Shown: positions 35,919 through 44,641, counted from the first letter of the stretch. The stretch: DNA of 64,000 nt from JACKHA01 sp041401985 (GCA_041401985.1 JAWKTE010000006.1:139875-203874), one strand, 5' to 3'. The notes: generated by a model not told the origin, from the letters alone. Numbers and translations: made by a program.

Positions 35919-36725
35919 ATGAATACGGACCTGACCGGGCGGCAAGCGATCGTGTGCGGGGCGTCGGCGGGCATCGGGCGGGCGTGCGCGGCCGAATTGG
36001 CGAGCCTCGGGGCGAGCGTCACGGTCGTCTCTCGCACCGAGTCGAAACTCCGCGATGTCGTGGCATCGCTGCCCACGCCGCGGGCCGGGCAGGGGCAGCG
36101 GCACGCGGTGCTGGCGTGCGACCTGTCCAAGCCGGATGAGGCTCGCCGGGCGGTCGAGGGCTGGCTTGGCGCGAACGGCGTGTGCCATGTGCTCGTCAAC
36201 AACACGGGCGGCCCGGCGCCGGGGCCGGCGGCCTCGATGACGCTGGATGCCCTGCGGGCCGGGTTCGACAGCCTGCTGGCGACGCCGCACGCGCTTACAC
36301 AGGCGGTGGTGCCCGGCATGAAGCAGGCGGGGTTCGGGCGGATCATCAACATCGCCAGCACCAGCGTGAAGCAGCCGATCCCGAACCTGGCGGTCAGCAA
36401 CGCGATCCGGGCGGCGACGGCCAACTGGGCCAAGACGCTGTCGCAGGAACTGGCCGGCTTCGGCATCACCGTCAACAACGTGCTGCCGGGGTACACCGAC
36501 ACGGAGCGGCTGTCTGAGATCTTCGAGATGCGCGCGAGCAAGGCCGGCGGCGGGGCCGACGCGGTCGCCAAGGCCCGGGCGGACACGATCGCGACGATTC
36601 CCGCCGGGCGGCTGGGGCGCCCCGAAGAGGTCGCGGCCGCGGTCGGATTCCTGGCCAGCCCGGCGGCGGCGTATGTGAGCGGGATCAACCTGCCGGTAGA
36701 CGGCGGACGCCTCGCGACGCTGTGA
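35919..36725 (+). CDS. Atypical short-chain dehydrogenase/reductase family protein
   Basis: 268 residues with the Rossmann glycine motif (CGASAGIGRACAAEL), NNTGGPAPG and a C-terminal SGINLPVDGG. The catalytic Ser is present in NIASTSVKQPIP, but the usual Tyr-x-x-x-Lys pair is replaced: the stretch reads VSNAIRAATANWAKTL, with Ser and Arg at those places. This variant marks an atypical SDR subgroup annotated as 3-oxoacyl-ACP-reductase-like, whose reaction is unclear. It stands between lysK and the kynurenine genes on the plus strand; a role in either is not shown. ATG at 35919, ten codons inside the longest frame, is where family similarity begins. Confidence 0.75.
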   Translation: MNTDLTGRQAIVCGASAGIGRACAAELASLGASVTVVSRTESKLRDVVASLPTPRAGQGQRHAVLACDLSKPDEARRAVEGWLGANGVCHVLVNNTGGPAPGPAASMTLDALRAGFDSLLATPHALTQAVVPGMKQAGFGRIINIASTSVKQPIPNLAVSNAIRAATANWAKTLSQELAGFGITVNNVLPGYTDTERLSEIFEMRASKAGGGADAVAKARADTIATIPAGRLGRPEEVAAAVGFLASPAAAYVSGINLPVDGGRLATL

Positions 36726-36759
36726 GCGGGCGCGACGCATGCTCGCCTCAATCAAGAGG

Positions 36760-36848
36760 ACTCACCACGGAGACACGGAGACACGGAGCGAGCCGTGGGC
36801 CATGTTTTGTTGCCTTCCTCTGTGCCCTCCGTGTCTCAGTGGTGAGTT
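36760..36848. repeat. Inverted repeat of the CACGGAGACACGGAG family (copy 1)
   Basis: Left arm ACTCACCACGGAGACACGG, right arm CTCCGTGTCTCAGTGGTGAGT, about 35 bases between. It fills the gap between the SDR gene and the dehydrogenase. Confidence 0.8.
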
Positions 36849-36919
36849 CATGCCGTCGACCCCGGATGCTGAGACGACGGGCAGGCCGGGGTCGCCCGGC
36901 GCTTGTCATATAGTCCGCC

Positions 36920-38449
36920 ATGCCCGAGTGCGCGAACCTGATCGGCGGCCGGCTCGTGCCCGCGAACTCCGGGCGACGGCTCGAGTCCGTCGAGCCGGCA
37001 ACCGGGAGCGTGTGGGCCAGCGTGCCCGATTCGGACGGCGCGGATGTGGACGCCGCGGTGCGGGCGGCCTCGGCGGCGTTCCCGGCGTGGGCCGCGACGC
37101 CCGCGACCGAGCGCAGCCGTCTGCTGCTCCGCCTGGCCGATCTGATCGATCGCGATCTGGATCAACTCGCCGAGGCCGAGTCGCGCGACACCGGCAAGCC
37201 CATCACGCTGGCCCGCACGGTGGACATCCCCCGGTCGGCCGCCAATCTGCGGTTCTTCGCGACCGCGATCCTGCACGCCGCGGGTGAGTCGCACGACTTC
37301 GACGGCGGGGGCACGCCCGGCGGCGTCCCGGCGATCAACTACACGCTGCGCCGCCCTCGCGGGGTGGCGGGGTGCATCTCGCCCTGGAACCTGCCGCTGT
37401 ACCTCTTCACCTGGAAGATCGCCCCGGCGCTGGCGACCGGCAACACGGTCGTCGGCAAGCCCAGCGAGGTCACGCCCGTCACCGCCGCGATGCTCGGCGA
37501 ACTCTCGATCGAGGCCGGGCTGCCGGCCGGCGTGCTGAACATCGTGCACGGCACCGGGCCGGGCCCAGGGGCCGCGCTCGTCGAGCACCCGGACGTGCCG
37601 GCGATCACCTTCACCGGCTCGACGGCGGTGGGGCGGTGGATCGGCCAGACCTGCGGGCGGATGTTCAAGCGCGTCAGCCTGGAACTCGGCGGCAAGAACC
37701 CGTTCATCATCTTCGAGGACGCCGAGCTCGATGGGCCGGGCGGGGCGATCGCGACGGCGGCGAGGGCCGCGTTTGCGAATCAGGGGCAGATCTGCCTGTG
37801 CGGCTCGCGCCTGCTGGTCCACCAGAGCGTGTTCGAGCGGGTGCGGGCGGGCGTCGTGGAGCACGCCGAGGCGCTGCGCGTGGGCGATCCGTTGGATGCG
37901 GCGACGCAGTTCGGGTCGCTGACGAGCAAGGCCCACCTGGAGAAGGTGGAGGGCCTGGTCAGCGCGGCAAGCGAGTTGGGTGGCCGTGTCCACACGGGTG
38001 GGGGGCGTCTGACTGGCGGATCGGGGAGCGGGACCGATCAGTCGGCGGGGATCGCTGGACGGGCGTCGTCGTTGCCCGAGCGTTGCGCGAACGGCTGCTT
38101 CTATGCGCCGACCGTCATCACGGGTTTGGACCCGGCCTGCCGCGTCGAGCAGGAGGAAATCTTCGGTCCCGTCGTGACGCTGCAGCGATTCAGCGACGAT
38201 CAGGGGGCGATCGCGCTGGCCAACTCGACGCCGTATGGTCTGGCGGCCACGCTGTTCACCCGCGATGTCGGGCGGGCCCACCGCGTCGCCGGAGCGATCG
38301 ATGCCGGGATCGTGTGGATCAACTGCTGGATGGTCCGGGACCTGCGCACGCCGTTCGGCGGCATGAAGCACTCGGGCGTCGGGCGCGAAGGCGGCACGGA
38401 AGCGATCAAGTTCTTCACCGAGGCCAAGAATGTGTGCGTCGGGCACTAG
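36920..38449 (+). CDS. 2-aminomuconate semialdehyde dehydrogenase
   Basis: 509-residue aldehyde dehydrogenase of the 2-aminomuconic/2-hydroxymuconic semialdehyde group. Blocks: GCISPWNLPLYLFTWKIAPAL (typical of this group), GNTVVGKPSEVTP, FTGSTAVGRWIG, LELGGKNPFIIFEDA (Glu base) and GQICLCGSRLLVH with the catalytic Cys near residue 292. It oxidises 2-aminomuconate 6-semialdehyde, the product of ACMSD, to 2-aminomuconate with NAD. A stretch of about 25 residues near 365-390 (GGRLTGGSGSGTDQSAG) looks longer than usual. The surrounding kynurenine genes decide the substrate over the catechol-pathway homologue. Flanked on both sides by copies of the same inverted repeat. Confidence 0.88.
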   Translation: MPECANLIGGRLVPANSGRRLESVEPATGSVWASVPDSDGADVDAAVRAASAAFPAWAATPATERSRLLLRLADLIDRDLDQLAEAESRDTGKPITLARTVDIPRSAANLRFFATAILHAAGESHDFDGGGTPGGVPAINYTLRRPRGVAGCISPWNLPLYLFTWKIAPALATGNTVVGKPSEVTPVTAAMLGELSIEAGLPAGVLNIVHGTGPGPGAALVEHPDVPAITFTGSTAVGRWIGQTCGRMFKRVSLELGGKNPFIIFEDAELDGPGGAIATAARAAFANQGQICLCGSRLLVHQSVFERVRAGVVEHAEALRVGDPLDAATQFGSLTSKAHLEKVEGLVSAASELGGRVHTGGGRLTGGSGSGTDQSAGIAGRASSLPERCANGCFYAPTVITGLDPACRVEQEEIFGPVVTLQRFSDDQGAIALANSTPYGLAATLFTRDVGRAHRVAGAIDAGIVWINCWMVRDLRTPFGGMKHSGVGREGGTEAIKFFTEAKNVCVGH

Positions 38450-38461
38450 CACGAAACAGAT

Positions 38462-38578
38462 GACTCACCGCAGAGGCGCAGAGAGCGCGGAGGGAGCCAG
38501 AGCGGCGGGAGAGGCCGGGGCACATCGCACCACCCGTTCCGTGCCTTCCTCAGCGCACTCTGCGTCTCTGCGGTGAAT
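38462..38578. repeat. Inverted repeat of the CACGGAGACACGGAG family (copy 2)
   Basis: Left arm GACTCACCGCAGAGGCGCAG, right arm CTCTGCGTCTCTGCGGTGAA; internal GCGCGGAGGG and CCTTCCTCAGCGC also pair. Fills the gap between dehydrogenase and deaminase genes. Confidence 0.8.
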
Positions 38579-38597
38579 CCGGTCTTTGGAAACACCC

Positions 38598-39029
38598 ATG
38601 ACGACGATCCGATCCACCACCGCCGCCGAGCCGCTCGGCCCGTACCCACACGCCCGGCGCGCGGGCAACCTGCTGTTTCTGTCCGGCATCGGCCCGCGGA
38701 AACGCGGCAGCAAGGACATCCCCGGCGCGATCGTCGATGCCTCGGGAAGACTGGTCGACTACTCGATCGAGGCCGAGATGCGGTCCTGCTTCGAGAACAT
38801 CCGCACGATCCTCGAGGAGTCCGGCAGCCGGTGGGAGAACATCGCTGATGTGCAGGTGTTCCTGACCAACATGCAGCGCGACTGGAAGGAGTACAACCGC
38901 GTGTACGCGGAGTTCTTCCCGCCGGGCGGCCAGAGCCTGCCGACGCGGACGACCGTCGAGGTCTCGGCCTTGCCGACGGGCGGCAACACGCCGATCCACT
39001 TTGAGATCAAGATCGTGGCGACGATGTGA
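38598..39029 (+). CDS. 2-aminomuconate deaminase (RidA/YjgF family)
   Basis: 143 residues of the RidA fold, close in length and pattern to bacterial 2-aminomuconate deaminase. Visible: EPLGPYPHARRAGNLLFLSG at the start, the long central helix CFENIRTILEESG, VQVFLTNMQRDWKEYNRVYAEFF, and LPTRTTVEVSALP with the conserved Arg. It removes the amino group of 2-aminomuconate as ammonia, giving 4-oxalocrotonate. RidA itself is about 125 residues, and the internal KDIPGAIVDASGRLVDYS is longer than in RidA, which supports the deaminase group. The start at 38598 is the ATG where similarity begins. Tail to tail with the kmo-kynB arm. Confidence 0.85.
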   Translation: MTTIRSTTAAEPLGPYPHARRAGNLLFLSGIGPRKRGSKDIPGAIVDASGRLVDYSIEAEMRSCFENIRTILEESGSRWENIADVQVFLTNMQRDWKEYNRVYAEFFPPGGQSLPTRTTVEVSALPTGGNTPIHFEIKIVATM

Positions 39030-39063
39030 CGCGGCTGCTCCATCGTTGGAGCGTGTGGACATT

Positions 39064-39158
39064 GACTCACCACGGAGACACGGAGACACGGGGACACGGA
39101 GGGAGCCACAGCCAGAAGCCACTGCCTCTCTCAGTGCCCTCCGTGTCTCGGTCGTGAA
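39064..39158. repeat. Inverted repeat of the CACGGAGACACGGAG family (copy 3)
   Basis: Left arm GACTCACCACGGAGACACGG (with a second ACACGG unit), right arm CCCTCCGTGTCTCGGTCGTG. It lies between the converging ends of the deaminase and kmo-kynB and touches the stop region of the latter. Confidence 0.8.
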
Positions 39159-39165
39159 ACCCGAT

Positions 39166-41392
39166 TCAACGCCTCAGAATCGCCCGGACCGGGCTGGCGT
39201 CGCCGCCCTCCAGCCGCAGCGGCGGGGCGATCAGTTCGTACACCCCCGGCTCAACATCGCGCAGCACCAGGCCTTCCAGAATGGCGATCCCGTGCTTCAG
39301 AATCGCCCGGTGAGCCGGCAGGTCCTTCGAGTCCTGCAGGTCCACGCTGGGTGTGTCGATGCCGATCGTGATGACGCCGCGGGCGGCCAGGGCGTCGATC
39401 AGTTCGACCGACAACGCCGCGAAGTCCGCGTTCCAGCGGTCGGGGTCGGGGAACGAATCGGTCCTGATCAGCACCCGCGGCTCGCGGATCTCGTCAAACC
39501 CGGCAAGGTCAGCAGGCGTCACGCGTGAGCCGGGCACGTAGGGCCGCGCCAGCGCCACAACGCGGCACGGGCCGATGTAGTGCCCCAGCGGCATGCGATC
39601 GATGCCGACCGCGCCCTCCGACGCCTTTCCGTAGTGGTTCGACGCGTCGGCGTGGCTGCCCAGGTGCACGGTCGCGCGGATCGTGCTGAGCGTCAGATTG
39701 TCGCCACGCTCGGTGTCGAGCAGGACCTCACGCGAGAACGCGTTGTCGCCGGGCCAGACGCCCAGCGTGGGCGAGATTGTGGGCGAGATATCGATCAGCC
39801 CGGGCGACGCGGCTTCGTCGCTCGGGGGCGAAGCCGCTTGCGCACCAACCGGTGAGTCTGAGCCCGAGCCCGATGCCGCGGCAGCCACAGCCACCCGCCC
39901 GGTGTCGCGCGCCGGTGGTCCCAGCCGCTCCATGCCCAAGGATCGGATCCGCTCGGCCCACCGCTGCTCACCCAGGCTCTCGCGCGACCCGATCGGCAAC
40001 GCGGCGACCACGCCATCGATCACGCGGGCCAGGTCGTCGCCGCGCCGCTTCGCGTCGACATACGCCACGGTGGAGAAACTCACCAGGTTGTACTGCGGCG
40101 TCACGCGGTCGGGGAACATCGCGTGCAGCGTCTGCTCGACCTTCTTGCGGTACAGAAACTCGGGCCGCCCGGTCTTGTCGCGCATCTCGACGAAGTTATC
40201 AAGGGCCATATCGGCGATGGCCTCGGCGTTGGGCTTGCGGGCGTGCTGGTAGGCGTCGAGGGCCGCGTTGAGGCCCGCATCCGTGTCGGCGCCGGAGCGC
40301 AGCCGCTCGGCCAGGTCCACGCAGTCCTCGAACCCGCAGTTGATGCCCTGGCCATAGAAGGGCACGATGGCGTGGGCCGCGTCGCCGACCAGCACCGTCC
40401 GCCCACGGACCCACGGAAAGCAGCGGACGGTCACGAGCGAACTGGTCGGGTTGGCCATGTAGTCCGCTGCAAGCGTCGGCATGTGCGGGACGGCGTCGGC
40501 GTACTGCTCGGCGAAGAACCGCTCGATGTCGCCCTCCGTGCGCAGCCCCGCGAACGAGTGCTCGCCCTCGAACGGCCAGAACAGCGTGCACGTGAACGAG
40601 CCGTCGCGGTTGGGCAGGGCGATCATCATCGACCCGCCGCGCGGCCAGATGTGGAGGGCGTGCGGCTCCATCCGGAACAGCGACGCATCGAGACTCGCGT
40701 CCAGCGGGGCCCCGCTCGGTCCAACCACGCGGCCAGCCTCATGACCAGCCACGGCCGATGCACCGCCCGCGCCCGCAGCCGCGGCCTCTCCCCCGTCTCG
40801 CGGCGGGATGTGCAGTTCCTTGTACCCGTGCCCGAGATACGACTGCGCGTACTCGAACCGGTCCGTCCGCTGCATCACGGCGCGGATCGCGCTGAACGCC
40901 CCGTCGGCCCCGACCACCAGATCCGCATGAACAGTCACGTGCGAGCCGTCGCTTCGTTGAAACGTCGCGGTGGACTTCTCAGAGATCGGCGTCGATGCAC
41001 TGGTGGCCGAAGTGCATCGCCACTCCCGGCTGCTCGCCGGCGGCCGTGATCAGCGTCAGGTTCAGCCCGCCGCGCGAGACGGAGTTGATCGCGTCCTTGG
41101 GGTCGTGGCTGTAGGGCTGGAACACGGTCGAGCCATCGCGAGCATGGATCATGCGTCCCGGCATCGGGATGAGATCGCGCTCGCGGACGATTTGGTCCAG
41201 CCCCGCCGCCGCGAGCCCCGCAAGGCCACGCGCCGAGAGCGCGAGGTTGATCGATCGCCCTCCGATGTATCCCTTGGCCCGCGGGTCGCCGCGGCGTTCG
41301 TACAGCGAGACGCGCCAGCCGTCCTTGGCCAGCAGCACCGCCAGCAGCGCCCCGGCCAGCCCGTTGCCCACGATCACCGCGTGCCGGCTCAA
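39166..41392 (-). CDS. Fusion of kynurenine 3-monooxygenase and kynurenine formamidase, one frameshift
   Basis: The start is TTG at 41392, overlapping the kynU stop by four bases. It gives the FAD motif HAVIVGNGLAGALLAVLLAKDG, then GGRSINLALSARG, a signature of kynurenine 3-monooxygenase. The first frame stops at 40979 after HFGHQCIDADL. One base away the frame continues as EKSTATFQRSDG, HADLVVGADGAFSAIR and LVGDAAHAIVPFYGQGINCGFED, so a single indel near 40980 breaks the gene. The same open frame then runs on through an Ala/Ser/Pro linker into LIDISPTISPTLGVWPGDNAF (about 39803) and TVHLGSHADASNHYG, the metal-binding pattern of bacterial arylformamidase KynB. Thus formylkynurenine hydrolysis and kynurenine hydroxylation are on one chain. 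They are consecutive steps in the pathway. Confidence 0.85.
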
Positions 41393-42738
41393 GCGAGCAC
41401 CTCCCCGAGCGTTTGCACGAACCGCCACACGTCGTGGAATGAGCAGTACAGCGGCACCGGAGCCGCGCGGATCACGTTGGGCTCGCGGAAATCGCACACC
41501 ACGCCGCGCTGCAGCAGAGCCCGCTGCACATCACGAGATGCGCCGGGAACAACGATCGAGAGTTGGCAGCCGCGGGCAGCAGGATCCCGCGGCGTGAGCA
41601 CGTCAAGCCCCGAACGCCCCATGCCCCGAAGCCTGCCGCTCAGGTCGCCGAGCAACGCCTCCATATACCCCGTCAACGCCACCGACTTCTCCCGCAGCCG
41701 ATCCATCCCCGCCCGGTCGAACAGGTCCAGCGAGGCCTTGAGCGGCGTCAGCGAGAAGATCGGCGGGTTCGACAGGCTCCACGCGTCGGCCGTCGGCGTC
41801 GGCGCGAACGCCGGCCCCATCCTGAACCGCGTCGCCGGGTCGTGGCCCCACCAGCCGGCCAGGCGGGGGCGCGAGGAGTCGCCCAGGTGGCGCTCGTGCA
41901 CGAACGCACCGGCGATCGCGCCCGGCCCGGCGTTCAGGTACTTGTACGAGCACCAGGCCGCGAAATCGACGCCCCAGTCGTGCAGACGCATCGGCACGTT
42001 GCCGGCGGCGTGGGCCAGGTCCCACCCGACGATCGCGCCCGCCCTGTGCCCCGCGGCCGTGATCGCCGGCATGTCGAACCACTGCCCGGTCAGGTAGTTC
42101 ACGCCCCCGAGCATGACCAGGGCCGGCTTCTCGCGCTCGATCGCGCCGACGACGTCCTCGGTCCGCAGCGTCTGCTCGCCATCGCGCGGCGCGAGCCGCA
42201 CGACCGCGCGCCCGGGATCGAAACCGTGGAACGCCGCCTGGCTCGCGACCGCGTACGAGTCGCTCGGGAAGCAGGCGTCCTCGACGACGATCTTGAAGCG
42301 CTCCGGCGTCGGGCGATAGAACGACGCCATAAGAAGGTGCAGGTTCACCGTCAGCGAGTTCATCGCCACGACCTCGCGCTCCTGCGCCCCGACGAGCCGA
42401 CCCAGCGGCCCTCGGAACTGCTCGTGGTACGGCAGCCAGGGGTCACGCCCGGTCAGGTGCCCCTCCACGCCCAGCCGCGCCCAGTCCTCCAGTTCCTGCC
42501 TGAGCAGTTCCGGCACGCGCCGCGGCATCGCGCCCAGCGAGTTGCCCGTCAGGTAAGTCGAGGGGCGAGGCTCGCCCTTGAACGATGGATCGCCCACCGC
42601 ACCGGCGTCGGGGATGGCGAACTCGGCGCGGAACTGGCGCAGCGGATCGCGCGCGTCCAGTTCCAATGCGCCAGCCTCGTCAAGCCGGGGGGCGTTGGCC
42701 TTGTTCGCCTGTGCCGTATCCAAAGCGCCGGTGTCCAT
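41389..42738 (-). CDS. kynU: Kynureninase
   Basis: 449-residue PLP enzyme that splits 3-hydroxykynurenine into 3-hydroxyanthranilate and alanine. Blocks: TYLTGNSLGAMPRRV near residue 62, MNSLTVNLHLLMASFYRPT, FPSDSYAVASQ, VGWDLAHAAGNVPM (Asp that binds the pyridine nitrogen), DFAAWCSYKYLNAGPG with the PLP Lys near 266, and GWWGHDPATRFRM. Full length. The end overlaps the start of kmo-kynB by four bases; 13 bases separate its start from the ACMSD stop. Together they show one operon read from haao to kynB. Confidence 0.95.
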   Translation of the reverse strand: MDTGALDTAQANKANAPRLDEAGALELDARDPLRQFRAEFAIPDAGAVGDPSFKGEPRPSTYLTGNSLGAMPRRVPELLRQELEDWARLGVEGHLTGRDPWLPYHEQFRGPLGRLVGAQEREVVAMNSLTVNLHLLMASFYRPTPERFKIVVEDACFPSDSYAVASQAAFHGFDPGRAVVRLAPRDGEQTLRTEDVVGAIEREKPALVMLGGVNYLTGQWFDMPAITAAGHRAGAIVGWDLAHAAGNVPMRLHDWGVDFAAWCSYKYLNAGPGAIAGAFVHERHLGDSSRPRLAGWWGHDPATRFRMGPAFAPTPTADAWSLSNPPIFSLTPLKASLDLFDRAGMDRLREKSVALTGYMEALLGDLSGRLRGMGRSGLDVLTPRDPAARGCQLSIVVPGASRDVQRALLQRGVVCDFREPNVIRAAPVPLYCSFHDVWRFVQTLGEVLA

Positions 42739-42751
42739 GCCACGAGTCTAC

Positions 42752-43810
42752 TCAGCCGGCCCGCACCGGCGCGCGACCGAGGAACTCGAGCGCCGCCCCC
42801 GCGAGCAGCAGCCGGCGATCGGACGCCGAGAGGTTGCCCATGGACTCGATGAGCGCCCCCGGGCGGTCCTCGCCAAGGGGGAACGGGTAGTCGCTGCCAA
42901 GCGCGACGCGCGACGCCCCGACCATCGCAACCAGGTGCCGGAGCGCGGCCGCATCATGCACCAGCGAGTCCACCCAGAACCGCCGCGCGTCCAGGTACTC
43001 GCTCGGATGGCGGGCCGCCGCCGGGAACAGGTCCCGCCGGCACTCGAACCCGTGCGCGATCCGCCCGAGCGTCCCGGCGAACGACCCGCCGCCGTGCGCG
43101 AAGCACACGCGCAGCGTGGGAAGTTCGTCGAAGACCCCGCCGAACATCATCGACATGATGGCGATGGTCGTCTCGGTGGGCATGCCAACCAGCCAGGGCA
43201 TCCAGTACCGCGCCATCCGCTCGCTGCCGAGCATGTCCCACGGGTGCACGAACACCGCCGCCCCGAGTTCGCCCGCCCGCGCCAGCACCGGCCGCAGCGA
43301 CGCGTCGTCCAGGTTCTTCCCCTCGACGTGGGTCCCGATCTGCACGCCAAGCAGCCCGAGTTCACGCACGCACCGATCCAGTTCGCGGCAGGCTAGGTCG
43401 GGGTCCTGCAGCGGCAGCGCGCCGAGGCCCTCAAACGGTCGCACGCCGCCTCGGCCCGCCCCGTCGGCGTCGCCGTGCGCAGCCACGACCTCCGCGATAT
43501 GGTCGTTCAGCAGCCGGTGCAGGTCGTACGCGTGCTCGGCCCTGGCCCAATGGCTGAACATCACCGGCACCGTGCTGAGCACCTGCACCGAGACGCCGGT
43601 CGCATCCATCTCGCGCCGCCGCACCGCCGGGTCCCACAGGTTCGATTGAACGTCGCGGAAGAACTGCTTCCCTCCGCCCGCCAGCGTGCGGCACATCCGC
43701 CCGCAGCCCGGCCCGGTGTGCTCGAGTTCCGCCCAGCCGGGATAGCCCGACCGCCTCGTCCAGTCCGGCCACCGCTCGGGCAGAATGTGCGTGTGCAGAT
43801 CGATCTTCAT
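42752..43810 (-). CDS. 2-amino-3-carboxymuconate 6-semialdehyde decarboxylase (ACMSD)
   Basis: 352-residue amidohydrolase-fold decarboxylase. The start KIDLHTHILPE carries the two metal His. Further family blocks are RREMDATGVSVQVLSTVPVM, GVQIGTHVEGKNLDD (His), AVFVHPWDML, CFAHGGGSFAGTLGR (His) and LGSDYPFPLGE (Asp). It removes the carboxyl group from aminocarboxymuconate semialdehyde, steering flux to degradation instead of quinolinate and NAD. Length matches bacterial and animal ACMSD. An Ala/Gly/Asp insertion (HGDADGAGRGG) near residue 115 is longer than usual. Six bases downstream of haao, 13 upstream of kynU. Confidence 0.95.
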   Translation of the reverse strand: MKIDLHTHILPERWPDWTRRSGYPGWAELEHTGPGCGRMCRTLAGGGKQFFRDVQSNLWDPAVRRREMDATGVSVQVLSTVPVMFSHWARAEHAYDLHRLLNDHIAEVVAAHGDADGAGRGGVRPFEGLGALPLQDPDLACRELDRCVRELGLLGVQIGTHVEGKNLDDASLRPVLARAGELGAAVFVHPWDMLGSERMARYWMPWLVGMPTETTIAIMSMMFGGVFDELPTLRVCFAHGGGSFAGTLGRIAHGFECRRDLFPAAARHPSEYLDARRFWVDSLVHDAAALRHLVAMVGASRVALGSDYPFPLGEDRPGALIESMGNLSASDRRLLLAGAALEFLGRAPVRAG

Positions 43811-43816
43811 GGGCGG

Positions 43817-44641
43817 CTACCGACGCCGGGCCGCGGGTTTCTGCGACGCACCCCGCGCCGACGCGGCCCGCTTCGAGCCGCCCCTGGCCGACACGGCCTT
43901 CTTCTTCCCCGCCGTCTTTCTCGCACCCGCCGTTCCGCCCGCCGTCGTGTGCGAGACTTTCTGCTTCGCCACCCGCTTGCCGCCCGCCTTCTTTGTTGCC
44001 TTCTTCGCCGCCTTCTTGGCCGGCTTGCCGACGGCCGTCACCCGCCGCCCCTTGAGTTCCACCGCCCCCGCCCGCTCGATGACGTGCCCGCAGTTCCTGC
44101 ACGTCCGGCGCGCCACCGGCCCGCCCCAGAACTCGTTCATGATGACCTTGAGGTCCTCGTCGATCTTCTTGAGCACCCACGTTGCCTCGTGCACCAGTTC
44201 ATCGCACGCCGGGCAGTACCACCGCAGCCCGTCCTTGTGCGGCTTGCCGCGCTCGTCGAACCCGCGCGGGAACTCCACGATCAGCCCCAGCGTGCCCGGA
44301 GGACGCTGCGGGCGGTGCGGCACCCACCGGTCCAGCAGGAACAACTCGCCCTCGCGCACGATCACGTCGTGCGGTTTCGAGCCGTCCAGCGGCCTCACCC
44401 GCACCGCGATGTCGCCCTTGAGTTGGTAGAACAGTTCCTCCGTCGCGTTGACGTGGTAGTCGTTCCGCGTGTTCGGCCCGCCGCTGACGAACAGGATCAT
44501 GTCCTTGCTCGCCCCGAACAGCTGGCGGTTGCTCACCGGCGGCACCAGCCGCTTGCTGTTGGCCCGGATCCACTTGTCCAGGTGGAGAATCGGGAACGAC
44601 AATCCCCGGGGCGGCGACGACGACGCGGCTTTCCTGCTCAT
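43817..44641 (-). CDS. 3-hydroxyanthranilate 3,4-dioxygenase with histone-like tail
   Basis: 274 residues; the usual bacterial enzyme is about 175-190. The dioxygenase cupin is intact: FVSGGPNTRNDYHVNATEE with the iron His and Glu, then GELFLLDRWVPHRPQRP with the second His. It is followed by the rubredoxin-like metal site YCPAC...RTCRNCG found in bacterial homologues. After about residue 195 comes an extra tail of about 80 residues, almost only Lys, Ala, Gly, Arg, Thr and Ser (KPAKKAAKKATKKAGGKR), like histone H1-type or DNA-binding tails. It opens the ring of 3-hydroxyanthranilate. First gene of the minus-strand kynurenine operon; MSRKAASS at 44641 is the chosen start because the upstream extension is not conserved. 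Confidence 0.92.
   Translation of the reverse strand: MSRKAASSSPPRGLSFPILHLDKWIRANSKRLVPPVSNRQLFGASKDMILFVSGGPNTRNDYHVNATEELFYQLKGDIAVRVRPLDGSKPHDVIVREGELFLLDRWVPHRPQRPPGTLGLIVEFPRGFDERGKPHKDGLRWYCPACDELVHEATWVLKKIDEDLKVIMNEFWGGPVARRTCRNCGHVIERAGAVELKGRRVTAVGKPAKKAAKKATKKAGGKRVAKQKVSHTTAGGTAGARKTAGKKKAVSARGGSKRAASARGASQKPAARRR

Noticed and set aside
36760..39158. CRISPR array from the three similar repeats
   Set aside because: The copies are far apart, are inverted repeats by themselves, and genes lie between them; no regular spacers and no cas genes.
40970..40992. Programmed ribosomal frameshift in the monooxygenase gene
   Set aside because: No slippery heptamer or downstream structure is obvious, and nrdJ in the same window shows many plain one-base shifts, so an error or mutation is more likely.
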